64,000 nt of DNA from Epiperipatus broadwayi (lineage: Eukaryota; Onychophora; Udeonychophora; Euonychophora; Peripatidae), in NCBI GenBank assembly GCA_028023455.1, contig JAQFVV010012477.1, positions 1,549,501 to 1,613,500 on the forward strand. Reading direction: 5' to 3'. Positions 33,640 through 45,251 of this stretch are shown here, piece after piece (positions within the stretch are counted from its first letter, which is position 1; every line of letters starts with the position of its first letter). The notes beneath the pieces were generated by a model that saw nothing but the letters and a program-made list of their open reading frames with translations, made no database searches and was not told the DNA's origin. Made by a program: the position numbers and the translations under genes.

Positions 33640-34283
33640 TATTTTGAACTGATTGATTTATTTTTCAAAGAAACTTTATTAGTGAAATATATGGTTACAA
33701 ACTGTGAAGTTCAGATGAGAGCTTGAATCAGCAGGAGCTTCTTACTTGGGAAGTAGATCTATCAGTGTTGATGCCTTTGTCAAGTCTAGATGAAGAGAAA
33801 ATTTTTTTTTATGGTTCCGCAGAGATAGTGTGGGAGAATTGGGAACTTTAGTCACTGAGAATCTTGAAAAGATTCCATGTATTCTTATAGATAAACTTAG
33901 CAGAGAGAATTTTGTCTTTACTTTGGATTTTTCTGAGGGTTCCAAAAAAAATTGCAAGGGCATTTGGTTGTGGTATGTTGAATATCATTTTGCATCAGGT
34001 GATCCTTTTGGAATATGTAATGAAGGTCGAGATTCTTATGTTGGGGAAATCTCTCTCCTTAATGCAATCTTTAATGGAGAGGATTTTATAATAATCAATT
34101 GCTGAATTTTGGGCTATGATTTGCTTCACTGGTCCGAAGCCTGTGCAGGTTAATATAATGTGCTCAAAGGTCTCATCCTGTCTGTGGCAGATTGGGCAGG
34201 AAGGATCTATGTTGTTCAGGAATCTTTTCTGATGTAAGAACCAGTTGTTGGGCATAGCATCAAGATTCACTTTTATTAAATAG
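33640..34283 (-). pseudogene. LINE 3' end with zf-RVT-like Cys/His motif
   Basis: Minus-strand coding from about 34,283: LIKVNLDAMPNNWFLHQKRF, then CPICHRQDETFEHIILTC. The C..C....ETFEH....C pattern is the zinc-binding tail that follows RT in several non-LTR retrotransposons, and a related motif is in the LINE at 56.4-58.5 kb. Coding peters out with stops toward 33,740, and an AATAAA-type signal lies near 33,690 on the minus strand. The upstream end abuts PLE sequence at 34,284, so the RT is missing. Confidence 0.65.
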
Positions 34284-34622
34284 TGCAAAATTAGAGAAGC
34301 CATTGAGCTACTTAAAAGGCCAGATTGTATCAATAAGCGAGATGATGCATACAAACTTCCTCCTATTTGAAAAGATTTTTTTAAAAAACATTCTTAAATG
34401 TAACATTTTTGCTATTTGGTGGAACTTTAAGGTTTATTCAAATCAGTGATTTTACTGCCTCTACAGCCAACTTTCTACCTTTTATCACCCAGTGGATGAC
34501 TTGTGTGACCAAGTCGAAACGTCGGTATATCAATATTTAAACTTTTTTAACACGGATGAACCCGCAACATATGTCTTTTATATATGCAACCTGTGAAAAT
34601 CTTCACTTCAACATATATATAT
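34284..34622 (+). mobile_element. PLE 3' end fused to the LINE fragment
   Basis: From AGTGCAAAATTAGAGAAGCC to CAACATATATATATG this matches the last ~340 bases of the PLE at 61,283-61,618: the final GIY-YIG codons (EAIELLKRPDCINKR), the tail, and a hammerhead-like segment at 34,487-34,525 with GGATGACTTG, a CAAGTC strand and GAAACGTC. Homology starts abruptly where the antisense LINE ends. Confidence 0.8.
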
Positions 34623-36061
34623 GTCTTTAAATGCATTTTATTATCAGTATCTATTACTTTAGCATAAACGTTACAAAAATGTTTCTTCTGTAATATTAAA
34701 TCTTTCAGATGCATAATATATATTCTAGTATTTTTTTTTTTAATTAAAAAAAATACTTCATTAGCTGGCATTATTCATAAAAATAAAAATATTTGAATGC
34801 TTTTTATCTAAATAATAACTAAATTATTTACAATCTATTCTTAAAAATATAAATTAGTCACGTGATTAACTTGAAATAGAATATAGCTTGATTAATGCCT
34901 GGTTAAAATTTGTATATAAACATAAGAAACAGTTTATTTGACTTTATTTATTTTTTTTAGAAATAAAAAAAGTTCAAAATAAAAACTAATATATATAAAT
35001 TTCATTTAGTGGATTTTTATTTTTATTTTACATTTTTTCCTTAACAAATTATTGAATTTCTCTTAATCAATTTACAATTCTAATTGCTTAATTCAAAATT
35101 TAAATTATTTTAATATATATATTATAAATTCTTTATACTTGTTTAATGTTATATGTGTATACTGTCGTTGCTTGTCAATACTTAACATAATTGGGGTATT
35201 TGATTTTGCTATATATATATACCTATTCATCCCTTATATATAATTAAAGTGTACTTTACTATATATATATGACATCGCTTTACAAAAGATACATTTAATC
35301 TTGCTGTATATATTGTAAAAGAATACATCGAACAATACTTTAACTTAAATATGATGTGATATTTTATAATGATACCCTCCAATATCAAATATCTGATGCA
35401 ACTAATAAATACCAACCAACTACAAGTTATCATCAAAACAAACTTTTATCTTGGCAACCAATGACCTATAATTCACTAGAGATGTTATTTTTGTTTCACT
35501 CAAATCGGTTTTAATTTACTTTCCAAACAGAGGTGAATGAGGTTGTTTGTTTAGAGATTGCTTAATAATTAGCGGACCAATAAAAATGATTCTCTTTTAT
35601 TCATTGCAAAAGAAAATGAATTTGAAAAGCTTAATACTGAAAACATATTACAATATTTATTTCCATTAGCAGTTTTATCTGTTATTATATTTCATGTTAT
35701 TTGGCGCTATTTAATGTACTTTATAAAGATAGATACATAATATTTGGTCATGACTAAAGAAGTAAGGACTGAAAATCTGATAATAAACCTCAGATTGTCT
35801 TTACATTGCTAGATTGCTCAATAAATAATGGATTTTTCCAAGAAAGTTAGAACTAAGTCACATGTAAATGAGGCTATGTTTACATCTATATAGTAATGGT
35901 TTCACCTTTTTTGAAAAACTTTTAGATATTTTAATCACTACATACAACTAAAACTGCTATTGCAAATTGTCACTTTGCTCTGGGTATATAATTTTGTAAT
36001 GTATAGGGGAGCTCTTGAATGTTTAATGACAACATTTGGTTTAATAGTTAAGATTAGAAAT
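34623..36061. other. AT-rich interval, nothing recognised
   Basis: No gene found. Short frames near 34,550 and 35,230 overlap the end of the PLE tail or AT-rich DNA. Confidence 0.35.
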
Positions 36062-38760
36062 GAAGTGTAACTAAAAAAGTAAATTGTATTCATCATCAAC
36101 CATTATTAATCCACTGCAGGATAAAGGTCTCCTTGAGTTCAATCCATCTTCTCTGATCTCTAGTCTCTCTTCTCCACATCACCCCTGCACACTTTCTTAT
36201 TTCATTCCTCCATCTCACACATGTGATCATTTTTGGGACTTTTACAATACCTTGGAATTCAGTTTAAGATTTCAATTGTTCATCTATTACCATCTCTTCT
36301 ATCAATATTTGCAGCCCAACTCTAATTTTTAATTTTTTTCGATGATGTCACTAACAGCTGTCCATTCTCTTTTCAATCTCTTCTTGTTACTCTTAACATG
36401 CAACTCTCCACACTTCACTGAGTGATCTGAAGTCTGTATTGGTCTTCTATAAAGAGTCTAAGTCTCAGATCCATAAGTAAATATTGGTAAAACACATTTA
36501 TTAAAAACTTTCAAACATATAGCCATATTTCCTCTTAATATTATGTTATTTCAACCAAAAGCACTCCAAACAAGTTTGATTCCATAATTAATTTTATCTA
36601 TTATGTTTACATCTGTAGTAATAAACTGATTAAGGTATTTGTAGTTGCTAACTTCTTCTAACTCATCAATATTTATTTTCATTTTTTGAAAAAATCCATT
36701 GAACACTACTTTAGTCTTTTTAACATTTACCTTTAGTCCTACATTTTATTTTTATCTGATAATTCTTGCAACATTTCCCAAAGCTCTGAAACAGTATTTG
36801 CAAAAACAACTACATCATCTGCAAAATCTAAATGACTTAAATAATCTCCATTTAAATTCATTTAGTTTCCCATTCTAATCCACAAAATACTTATTGCAGC
36901 ACTGCTGTAAATGTTTTGGAAATATGGTATTATCCTGTCTTACATTCTTCTCAATGTTAACCTTCATAGTATCATTATCTAATCTAATTGTTGCTGTTGC
37001 ATTTTTATAAATATCCTTCAAGCAAAGATAATATCCTAGGTCTATATCTTGATGATCCACCACTTTACACTGCAGAAATTCTTATATAATAGAATGTCTA
37101 TTCATAATCTACAAATACAAAGCATAATGGCAATTCATACTCATTTGTCCTGTCTATAAGTTGTCTTAATACTTTGATGTAATCTACTGTACTAAAATCA
37201 CTTTTAAATCCAGCTTGGGTTTTTTCCATTTGTTAAAATCCAATTTTCTCTGAGTTGTAATTATCTTAATAAAATTTTTATATAAAACTGATAAAATATT
37301 GATAGGTCTCTAATTCCTATCTTGTTCATCACATTTTTAAAAATATTAATATTAATACTGCATTCTGCCAATCATCTGATGCATTTTTATCATTTACACA
37401 TTTGGTATATAACTTTACCAACATTTTACCTGCTTCTTTTAGTATATTGATTATAATTCCATCATTACCAGGTTTTTTCCCCTTCTTCATAAGTTTAATT
37501 GCATGTCTCACTTCTTCATTTACAATCCTGGGCAATTCAGAAGATATAGTTCATGTAAAAAGTAATTGCCATTTATTCCTGTATAATTCTTGATATAACT
37601 CTTCTATCCATTTCATGATGTACTTTCTTCTATCATTATACATTCTTTTTCCACCATTTTACAAAATTTGAAATATTCAATCCTTCTTAATGCATCATTT
37701 TTATATCTTCATATTCATTTTTTTCTTCATAAATTCTCTAGTCTCAGTACAAATTTTATTGATCAATAGCTGTTTTCTTTTAACCAGCTATCTTTGTTAT
37801 AGTTTTTAAATGTATATCAGTTATTTTCCTATTAGTTTCATTCAAATCAGAATCACATTCAAAGTCAACTAATACTGGAAAACAATTTGTAAGTTCTAAT
37901 TTAAATTCATTAGAATGTTTCTGAAGATTAGGAATATAAACTGTAAATATTGTTTTTCTTAATAATTTTTGTTTCTCTAGTATTGCATTATCATGTATCT
38001 TACCTTTTAATAATCGATGATCACTTATTTTCTGTTAATTGAAATATAATCCATTTCTGTTATATTTTCATTCGGGTGTTTCCATGTCCTTTTTAACATT
38101 TTTCTCCAAAAAATAATTCATAATATAAGGTTTTTCTCTTTCTGCAAATTCCACAAGACTATGCCCATTCTCATTTCTAATACAATAGCCATATTTACCT
38201 ACAACACTTTCATCTTTCATTTGATTACCAATTCTAGCATTAAAGTCTCCCACAACAATTTTAAAATGTTGTTTAGTCTGATCAAAAACATTTTGTAAAT
38301 CCATATAAAAACCCACTATTTCATCACTATGAGTTGTAGAGGCATAAACCTGAATTATATGCAGTTGGAATATACTATTAAGTTGAATAATTACTCCTGC
38401 CACTCTTTCCAATAAACCAATAATCCCCACAATGTTGTTCTTGTAACTTTTACTTATAATGAATCCTAACTTACTTGTATTTCTAATATTTGTGCTTTTG
38501 CATTAGAGAACATATCCACATTTTAAATTGTTTTATCACCTTTCCTTCTATCTTCACAAATTCCAATAATGTTCTGTTTAATATGAGACAGTTCTTCCAA
38601 TTTTTGTAATCTTCCTTTACTTGGAAGTGATCTGCAGTTGTAAAAAACTAAATAAAGTCATCATCAAGTGGGAGTCTGAGATCACAATCAGGGGATTCTT
38701 AGCACCATCTGTCTTCAGTCACAAACCACCACCATGGCTGGCGATTTTAGTCACCTGAAA
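36062..38760 (-). pseudogene. RTE-like non-LTR retrotransposon, nearly full length but decayed
   Basis: Read from right to left. Around 38,640-38,540: PSKGRLQKLEELSHIKQN, the endonuclease N-terminus. 38,430-38,068: the apurinic-type endonuclease, with VVGDFNARIG holding catalytic D and N, then GKYGYCIRNENGHSLVEFAE. 37,535-37,329: start of RT (EVRHAIKLMKKGKKPGNDGI). 37,063-36,875: KDIYKNATATIRLD then VNIEKNVRQDNTI, the B motif with QG changed to QD. 36,838-36,797: DFADDVVVF, the catalytic FADD box. It ends near 36,070 in an RRPLSCSG-type C-terminus. Order and motifs fit the RTE clade. Several frameshifts and stops make it inactive. No target duplication was identified. Confidence 0.8.
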
Positions 38761-39035
38761 ATAACCATAATTTATTTTTGTCTGTCATGATTATATATAT
38801 CTATTAGAACAAAAATATTCATTCACACACATATTCATTCTGCCTTATGAGGCAACTGAGAAGAAACCCCATGGTATTGCTTGATCTTAAACTGAGAGGT
38901 CATAAAATTATATTATGTATACTGAACTGAATGTAATTAGAATAGATCTCAGCTCAGACCTAAACTTCCTACAACTATCTGCTCCATCTTATACAATCGA
39001 TTTTTATGTGAAAAAGATAAATAATATGCAATATA
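38761..39035. other. Short interval, nothing recognised
   Basis: No feature seen between the RTE 5' end and the following LTR-like repeat. Confidence 0.35.
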
Positions 39036-41075
39036 CTGTAACGATATATAAATATGCCATTACATTAATTTAAAATAAAATCTTAAAGTTCGCAAATAAA
39101 AATAAAATCTATTAAAAAAAAAACTAAACGCTAAAATTAAAATGTTTGTTAAACGTATATATTCACACAGATGCAAAACTTTAAAAATATTTTTTAAAAA
39201 AACAAATAAATAAGTATTTGAACGTACTTTTTTATAAAAAAGTACAAGATTTAAAGATAAAATATTTTTGTAGATGGAAATGATTGTTTATTAATTATCC
39301 AAAAGCTGTGTAATTAAAAAGTCAGATGAAAAATAGATAAGAGAATAAAGAGATTTTAGCTTGACCAATGGAAGCAAATAAAGGCCCTGACCATAACAAA
39401 AAAATGGAACAGTGACGTTTTTGTTCGTGGAATCCATAGGAGGACTATAAAAAGAAAAATATTGAGTTCCAGTCAGTTCCAACTTGATTTTGTGAGAAGA
39501 ACGATAAGACACACTTGTCGTTCTCTCTCATTTATTTTAAAAAATGAAAAGACTGTGATACCAGGATTTTTCCAGCTAAGGATGCCTTCAGATAGACCAG
39601 GTTTCAAATAAGGACTCCGTGGAAATTAACACCAGGAACCGGGAGCTCTTCTACTATAAGCTATATGAACTAAACATTTTTTAAAATCATGTAAAAAAAA
39701 AAGAATAATTAAGAACTTTCTTCAGGGTTTGACAAATTTAATAAACAAGCCAACTTAAATGTTAAAATGGACTCTTATCTGATTTTTGTAAGTTTCAAAT
39801 CAATTAATAATGTTTAATTTTATATGTTTGTGTTTGATAAAAAAATCATTTCCATTTATTATTTTATTTGTATTAATATTTATTGTTTAAATTTTAAATG
39901 AGGAAATTTAAGGTTGGGTATAGATGTTGCATAGATTCGTTAGCGGTTGATTATGTTGTGGTTTTCACATTCGATTAGAATATATAAGTCATCGATGTCA
40001 CTGCGGCATCTTACAATGAATGCTATTGGGTTTTGTGTATTCCCTATGCAATTGACGTTATCGATGATTTTGTATTTTGATCGGTTGTGTTTATTTTGAA
40101 ATGTTTTTAACCGTGGAATCTGTGCAGCCGATCTATACTCGACATTATAAAACAAATTGTATAAAATTCATCTGTGCGAACGTATCTAAATGTTAAATTT
40201 AAGTCGGGCGTGAATGGCTATATAGATTTGTAAAGTTATATATATAGTTTAAGGGAGGGTAATCTTAGGTTATTTGTTTCGTAGTTAAATTGGGTCAATG
40301 GATTAGATGTATTGATGTAATTAGTAAATGTAGCAGGAGATCCACTATGGGCAGGATTGCATATATATGCTGCACATCCCCTGTTTGCCTAATGCAATTG
40401 GATAGTAAGACGGAAGACGTGGTCCATTCCTATGGAGTTTTTTGTTTATTGTTCTTCTCACCAACAGATGTAGCATTCCTGTTTGGTTGAGAGACAATGT
40501 CTTCTCTAACTATACTGTTCAGATGTACATTCCTGACAGTATAGTATATTTAGTGCTGTTGTATTTTCATGCTACATTGAATACATTAATGTATCAGATG
40601 GATTGATGCCGGTTTGACTGCGAACTTTTGGCCTAAGGTTAAATAAGGGAAAGAATATTTTCTTTTCAAATGCAGATCTATGTAGTCTATTCATACTCGA
40701 CCCTCTAAATAAATATTAAACTCATTATTGCAATCTATTTAAAATTAAAGGTTAATATAAAAATATAAAATGTTAAATGTATTCCTCAAAGTTATTTATA
40801 CGTGTGTTAATAAATATTGTTTCTGTGTTAATTACTGGCAGTGGCTTTTATTTTTTTATATTTAAGATATAAAGTTATATTTTATTATCTCTGCTACTCC
40901 CTGAGCTAGTGATGTTGGGCTAATGATCTAAATATTTAAATAAAGTGGAATCTTAACAGCACATATCTGCCTACTTTATAAATTTTTCTAGGCTCAAATA
41001 CCTAGATGGCGCCTTTGTAGTGCAGATTGTGGTTAGATTCGATCTCCACTCGCTTTTGGATCATTATAATACATA
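39036..41075 (+). mobile_element. Long LTR-like repeat, copy A
   Basis: Paired with copy B at 45,252-47,415 over its whole length. Shared landmarks in order: a TGTAACG start, a GATGGAAATGATTGTTT phrase, a TATAAAAAG TATA box (39,447), AAGTCGGGCGTGAATGGCT (40,202), GGGAGGGTAATCTTAGGTTA, TATGGAGTTTTTTGTT, TTACTGGCAGTGGCTT, and a TCGATCTCC end. It begins TGTAAC and ends near GGATCATTATAATA (GTTACTATA in copy B), consistent with an LTR of just over 2 kb. No coding region, so probably a solo LTR. Orientation is inferred from the TATA box. Confidence 0.55.
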
Positions 41076-41076
41076 T

Positions 41077-41113
41077 TAGAGGCTGAACCAGCACTCATCA
41101 GCTAGTCCAGATC
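41077..41113 (-). ncRNA. Hammerhead-like remnant
   Basis: Minus strand: GATCTGGACTAG, intact CTGATGA, GTGCTGGTTCAGC hairpin, then CTA where GAA is required. It is a fragment of the 30.4/44.5-kb SINE-like family and is expected to be inactive. Confidence 0.45.
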
Positions 41114-41121
41114 ATCATCGT

Positions 41122-41123
<2 letters not shown>

Positions 41124-41158
<35 letters not shown>
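41124..41158. repeat. TA microsatellite
   Basis: An uninterrupted TA tract of about 17 units between two repeat fragments. Confidence 0.9.
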
Positions 41159-41162
<4 letters not shown>

Positions 41163-41189
41163 CAGTGCATACCAAATATTTAAACTTGA

Positions 41190-41397
41190 CTGGACTTACT
41201 TCAAACTTTGTCACCCTATAACTCTTCAGCCATGAATATCATTGTAAATCTAATGATGGAGCACTCAAGCCATCATGAGATTTTCCCAAATATGGATGGT
41301 TGAAGATGTTGGAAGATGGAGAAGTTTGAAGCCTGGCCATTAAAAATTGAAAATTTGCTATCTTAATATAAACTAAGCACTGATTTTATATATATAT
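41190..41397 (+). repeat. SINE-like family segment, 5' part
   Basis: About 208 bases almost identical to 44,287-44,495 (ACTTCAAACTTTGTCACCCT through AAACTAAGCACTGATTTTAT and a TA tract). It is the part of the unit that precedes the hammerhead module. Confidence 0.75.
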
Positions 41398-44282
41398 TGA
41401 AACATAAACCTTCCAATCTCTTTCCGTTTCACCATCAACCTAATGACCTACTCGTCTGAACTAATTTCGAACCTATTTTAAATGTAAAAATGTAATATAT
41501 AAGTCGAGCGGGAAAACTTTGCTACAATGGCCGCTTGAATGGCATCATCCATTTACTTACGAAAACACGCTATAATTAGACAGGTTTGATAAAATTATAG
41601 CGGAGAAATGCTCATAAATTATTATAAAATGTTTTATAAATTTTCAGTCAATTTTTAATTATATTCGCTATAATATTCGTATGTGGATGGATAATTTAAA
41701 CCTTGGAATAGCAGCAAAATGATTTATATATATATTTAAGTTAAAATAAAAAAGATATACTATAATGTAAAATGTTTTCTTTAAAATATATTTAACGGCT
41801 TTCTGATTTAATGTTTTACATATATAATTGAAACTAAAGTATTTTCTTTAAATTTGCTTTTTTTTAAACAAATAATTTGGTAAAAACAAATATGTTAAAA
41901 GTTATTTATTTCAGTAAAATAAAAATCCATTTATAATTAAAAATGAGAATTTTGTGTAAACAAGAAATCAATTAGTGATGCACCCGGGTAAAAAGTAAAA
42001 TCTAGTTTACTGATTGATTTTTGTTTGCACAAAAGACTTTATCATTAAATCAAAATACCATTCTTTCTGCTAGGCTTTAACATTCTTTAACACCTAAAAA
42101 GGAATTTAATTAATGAAACTGAATCAAATTATATAATTTATATATTTTAATAATTTTAAAGTAAATTAAATATAACACCTCGGAGACATTATCTGTTGCA
42201 GAAATTGGATTATATTATTTTGTTTAATTAAAAGTCAATTGGTCCCGAGGCTAATGAAATTCCAAAAAGGTGTTAAAGTTTAGTCGAAATGTATAAATAG
42301 GGCTTATTTTAAGCGGGAAGATATATTCCATCTTGCTTTTGAAGAGCTATTACTATCCAAGTCAAAATTGTTTAATTTTACCATGTCTGGCTAAAGTCAG
42401 GCAAGAATTGCTGCAATTCCCGTGATGGAACGCCGAGTTCAATCCATCAAATGCCGAAGCAACAACCACACCAAATAAAAGATGTCATAAGCCACTAAAA
42501 GAACTTGCCTTCATTCCAACACCATTTTAAATCATCTCGCAACTGAATAAGAACATGCCATGAGCCGCCAAAGAACTCACCTTCATTCCAGCTCGAATAT
42601 CTCCAGTTCAGCTATAGGAGAACTGTTTTAATATTATTTAAAATCGCAGAGCTCTGTGTGAATTTCAACAACAATCATTATTTCTTCAAAATCAGGTTAG
42701 CTAACCATATTATTGTAATTTCTTTCTAAATTATTTTCCAAATAATATTGTAAATTCTCTAAAATGAAATACTTTTGCAAATTTCTTTATTAATTCAATA
42801 TTGTAAACTCTGTCTAAATCGTATTTGAAATCTATAAATGAAATATTTTTGCTAAATTTCTTTGTTAATTAATATATTGCTATATAATTTAATCACTGCA
42901 GTTATATTTTGCTTTTCTTTTGCTTATTTTTAATTATTGTTAATTATGCCTATGTTTTGAAACAGCGTGCATTTAATTACCAATATGTTTTTTAAAAAGA
43001 TATCATTTAAAATCTCCGTAGTATTATTTATATAGCGTCATTTCGTGCGCTGTTTCGAAACCCAAATTCATATTTTTGTCATTTAGTAAATTAATTAATA
43101 TAAATATAAAATGTGGCTTTTCAACCTTTATTTATTATGTTACTAAAGATTAAACTAGCCTGGAGTGCAATCATAAGTATATTTTTTAGTTAAATATTCG
43201 TAAGTCCCCTATTAAATATACTTTTCCCCCCTTTTAAAAGTTTAGTAGTTATAGATAACTAAAGAGATTGAACGGGATAAAGTAAAGTTTGTATCTATAT
43301 ATTCCTGTCAGTAGCATATCGTATTTCTCATGCTACAGAAGAGTTGGCTCTTTTGATCAAGCTGATGATCTAGTGTTCATTTAATATATGATCTTTAATT
43401 TATAATATCCTTCGGCTTGGCGGATGTGGGATTTATTAATATTTTCTCGTTGTGCTGTTCTTTTTGATATATATATAAGATGGAGCCACGGTAAGTCCAG
43501 CCCATCTTCTCTTCTGGGTAGTGCAGTAGCGAAGTCTGAGCTACGGGCCAGATTAGCACGTAAGTCCCCCGCCTCTGAACCAAATAAAGGTTCCCCTTTT
43601 GCAGCATGACGACCAGTTATTGGGTAAACCGTTGTTTGTCACAAAAACCCTAAAACTATTCTTCCATCCACAGAGCCACTTTATTATTATATTTTATTTG
43701 TGCCTAGCGTATTAGTAGAATCGTTATAGCCAACTCTTTCCTCCCTAATATGCAATCTTCGGCATTGAACCGAAGCATTCTTGAAAACCCGTTCGATCTT
43801 AAGCTATCTGGGATGCTTTATAAGCCCATAGTTAATATATAAATTGATTATAGTCAGATGTATTAAGTTTCACTCCAGATTTGGTTTGATTTTACGTAAA
43901 AGAGCCACTCGAAATGATTATAAAAGGACATAACAAATAAATTAATGTAGTGATTAGTTGTCTAGCAGGATATTTGGCTCCATTAAATCATAGCCACAAA
44001 CCTATTTGCTAACATCAATTATTGTTCAAATAGTCTAGAGAATGTTACTTTATAAATGAACTGCCTGTGTGCATTTGCCAACAACAATTATCAATAAATA
44101 TATTTTAATTCATCATATATCAGTTTCTGTCTCATTATTAAATCAATCCAATTCACTAATTGCCCATAAGTATTCATTAGTAAAGCCCCTATTATTTAAA
44201 TATGTTAGATTTTATCTGTGGAATGTCTAGTATTTAAGTTGTTTATATATATGTTTAAGTCCATGAGTCTTATTGTTTTCTC
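41398..44282 (+). other. Unclassified block with TATA promoter and leader-like sequence
   Basis: Starts TGAAACATAAACC...TTTCACCATC after a TA tract, similar to the start at 21,491. At 42,289 a TGTATAAATAGGGC TATA box is followed by ~400 bases of less AT-rich sequence containing near-repeats (GAACTTGCCTTCATTCCA and GAACTCACCTTCATTCCA) and a donor-like AAATCAGGTTAGC near 42,694. Around 43,480-43,600 is another GC-richer patch. No open frame of note. It could be a long terminal region of a retroelement or the first exon of a non-coding transcript. Confidence 0.3.
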
Positions 44283-44507
44283 CGACTGGGAAGACTTCAA
44301 ACTTTGTCACCCTATAACTCTTCAGCCATGAATATCATTGTAAATCTAATGATGGAACACTCAAGCCATCATGAGATTTTCCCAAATATGGATGGTTGAG
44401 GATGTTGGAAGATGGAGAAGTTTGAAGCCTGTCCATTAAAAATTGAAAATTTGCTATCTTAATATAAACTAAGCACTGATTTTATATATATATATATGGT
44501 ATATGAT

Positions 44508-44560
44508 GATCTGTACCAACTGATGAGTGCTGGTTTAGCACAAATTTTATATTGAAGATC
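44508..44560 (+). ncRNA. Hammerhead-like motif, unit 1
   Basis: Outer stem I GATCT/AGATC, inner CCAA/TTGA, intact CTGATGA, a perfect five-pair stem II GTGCT/AGCAC with loop GGTTT, then AAA in place of GAA. It has the best stem II of the family but lacks the guanine at position 12, so it is probably inactive. Confidence 0.55.
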
Positions 44561-44979
44561 ATTTATCTTTTTCATGTGTATGTGGTTATGTGTATCGGTT
44601 GTAAAAGATAGAGTCAATAGCTATAAGGAGCTTGAAAGTTTGAATTTAAATCCTTTCTAATTACATTTAGTTCAGTATAGATAATACATTTGTATTTAAA
44701 TATTACATACTCAGCCTGTATTAGGCCCATATTTCTTCTATGTATTTAAATAGACATATTAAGGTTCTACATATGAGAGATCAGAATGAGTTAATGCCTA
44801 CATGGGTATGAAATAATATTGCCATCAACAAAGGCTTGAATTTTCTATAATCAGATTTTCATTGATAAGGATCACTGAAGAGTTGAAATAGAGAGTATTG
44901 AAGCCTTTCCTTTAAAGTTTGAAGATTTGCTGTGTTAATATAAACAAAGCACTGATTACATATATGTGCAGGAAATGAG

Positions 44980-45163
44980 GATCTGGACCAACAGATAAGT
45001 GCTTGGTCAGCGTGAAATATGCATATTAAACAGGCAAAATTCTCCATACAGTATTGCACTCACTGAGTGGCAATACTGTATGGAGAGTTTGGCCTTTTTA
45101 ATAACAGTTATAAGCAAGTATAGGAAATGGTGATCATGTGATGAAATATGCATATTGGAGATT
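44980..45163 (+). ncRNA. Hammerhead-like motif, unit 2, broken by insertion
   Basis: Before the insertion: GATCT, CCAA, CAGATAA (decayed CTGATGA), GTGCT..AGCGT hairpin, GAA (45,014-45,016) and ATATGCATATT. After it: GAAATATGCATATTGGAGATT, which supplies the TTGG and AGAT strands. Without the inserted 114 bp and one 15-bp duplicate, the two parts form one continuous motif. Confidence 0.6.
45028..45141 (+). mobile_element. Short hairpin element, copy 2, with 15-bp target duplication
   Basis: The 15-mer tgaaatatgcatatt is exact at 45,013-45,027 and 45,142-45,156. Between them is a 17-bp perfect inverted repeat (45,041-45,057 and 45,070-45,086) and a tail TAACAGTTATAAGCAAGTAT then GGTGATCATGTGA, matching copy 1 at 11,728-11,848. 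At 114 bp it cannot code for protein. A duplication of this length fits target-primed retroposition better than cut-and-paste transposition. Confidence 0.8.
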
Positions 45164-45251
45164 ATTTATCTTTTTCACATGTATGTGGACATGTGTATCA
45201 GTTGGATAGGCTGGAGTGAATAGCTGTAGTTCATATATATACATATATATT

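Larger units (their letters stand above)
44287..45235 (+). mobile_element. SINE-like family, two units in tandem, second one interrupted
   Basis: Unit 1 runs 44,287-44,740 and unit 2 from about 44,745 to 45,235. Both have the GAAGCCTxTCC segment, an AATATAAAC..AAGCACTGAT phrase, a hammerhead module and an ATGTG.A..TGTATC.GTT segment. Unit 2 is interrupted by a 114-bp hairpin element at 45,028-45,141. Same family as 30,426-30,870. No coding content. Confidence 0.7.
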
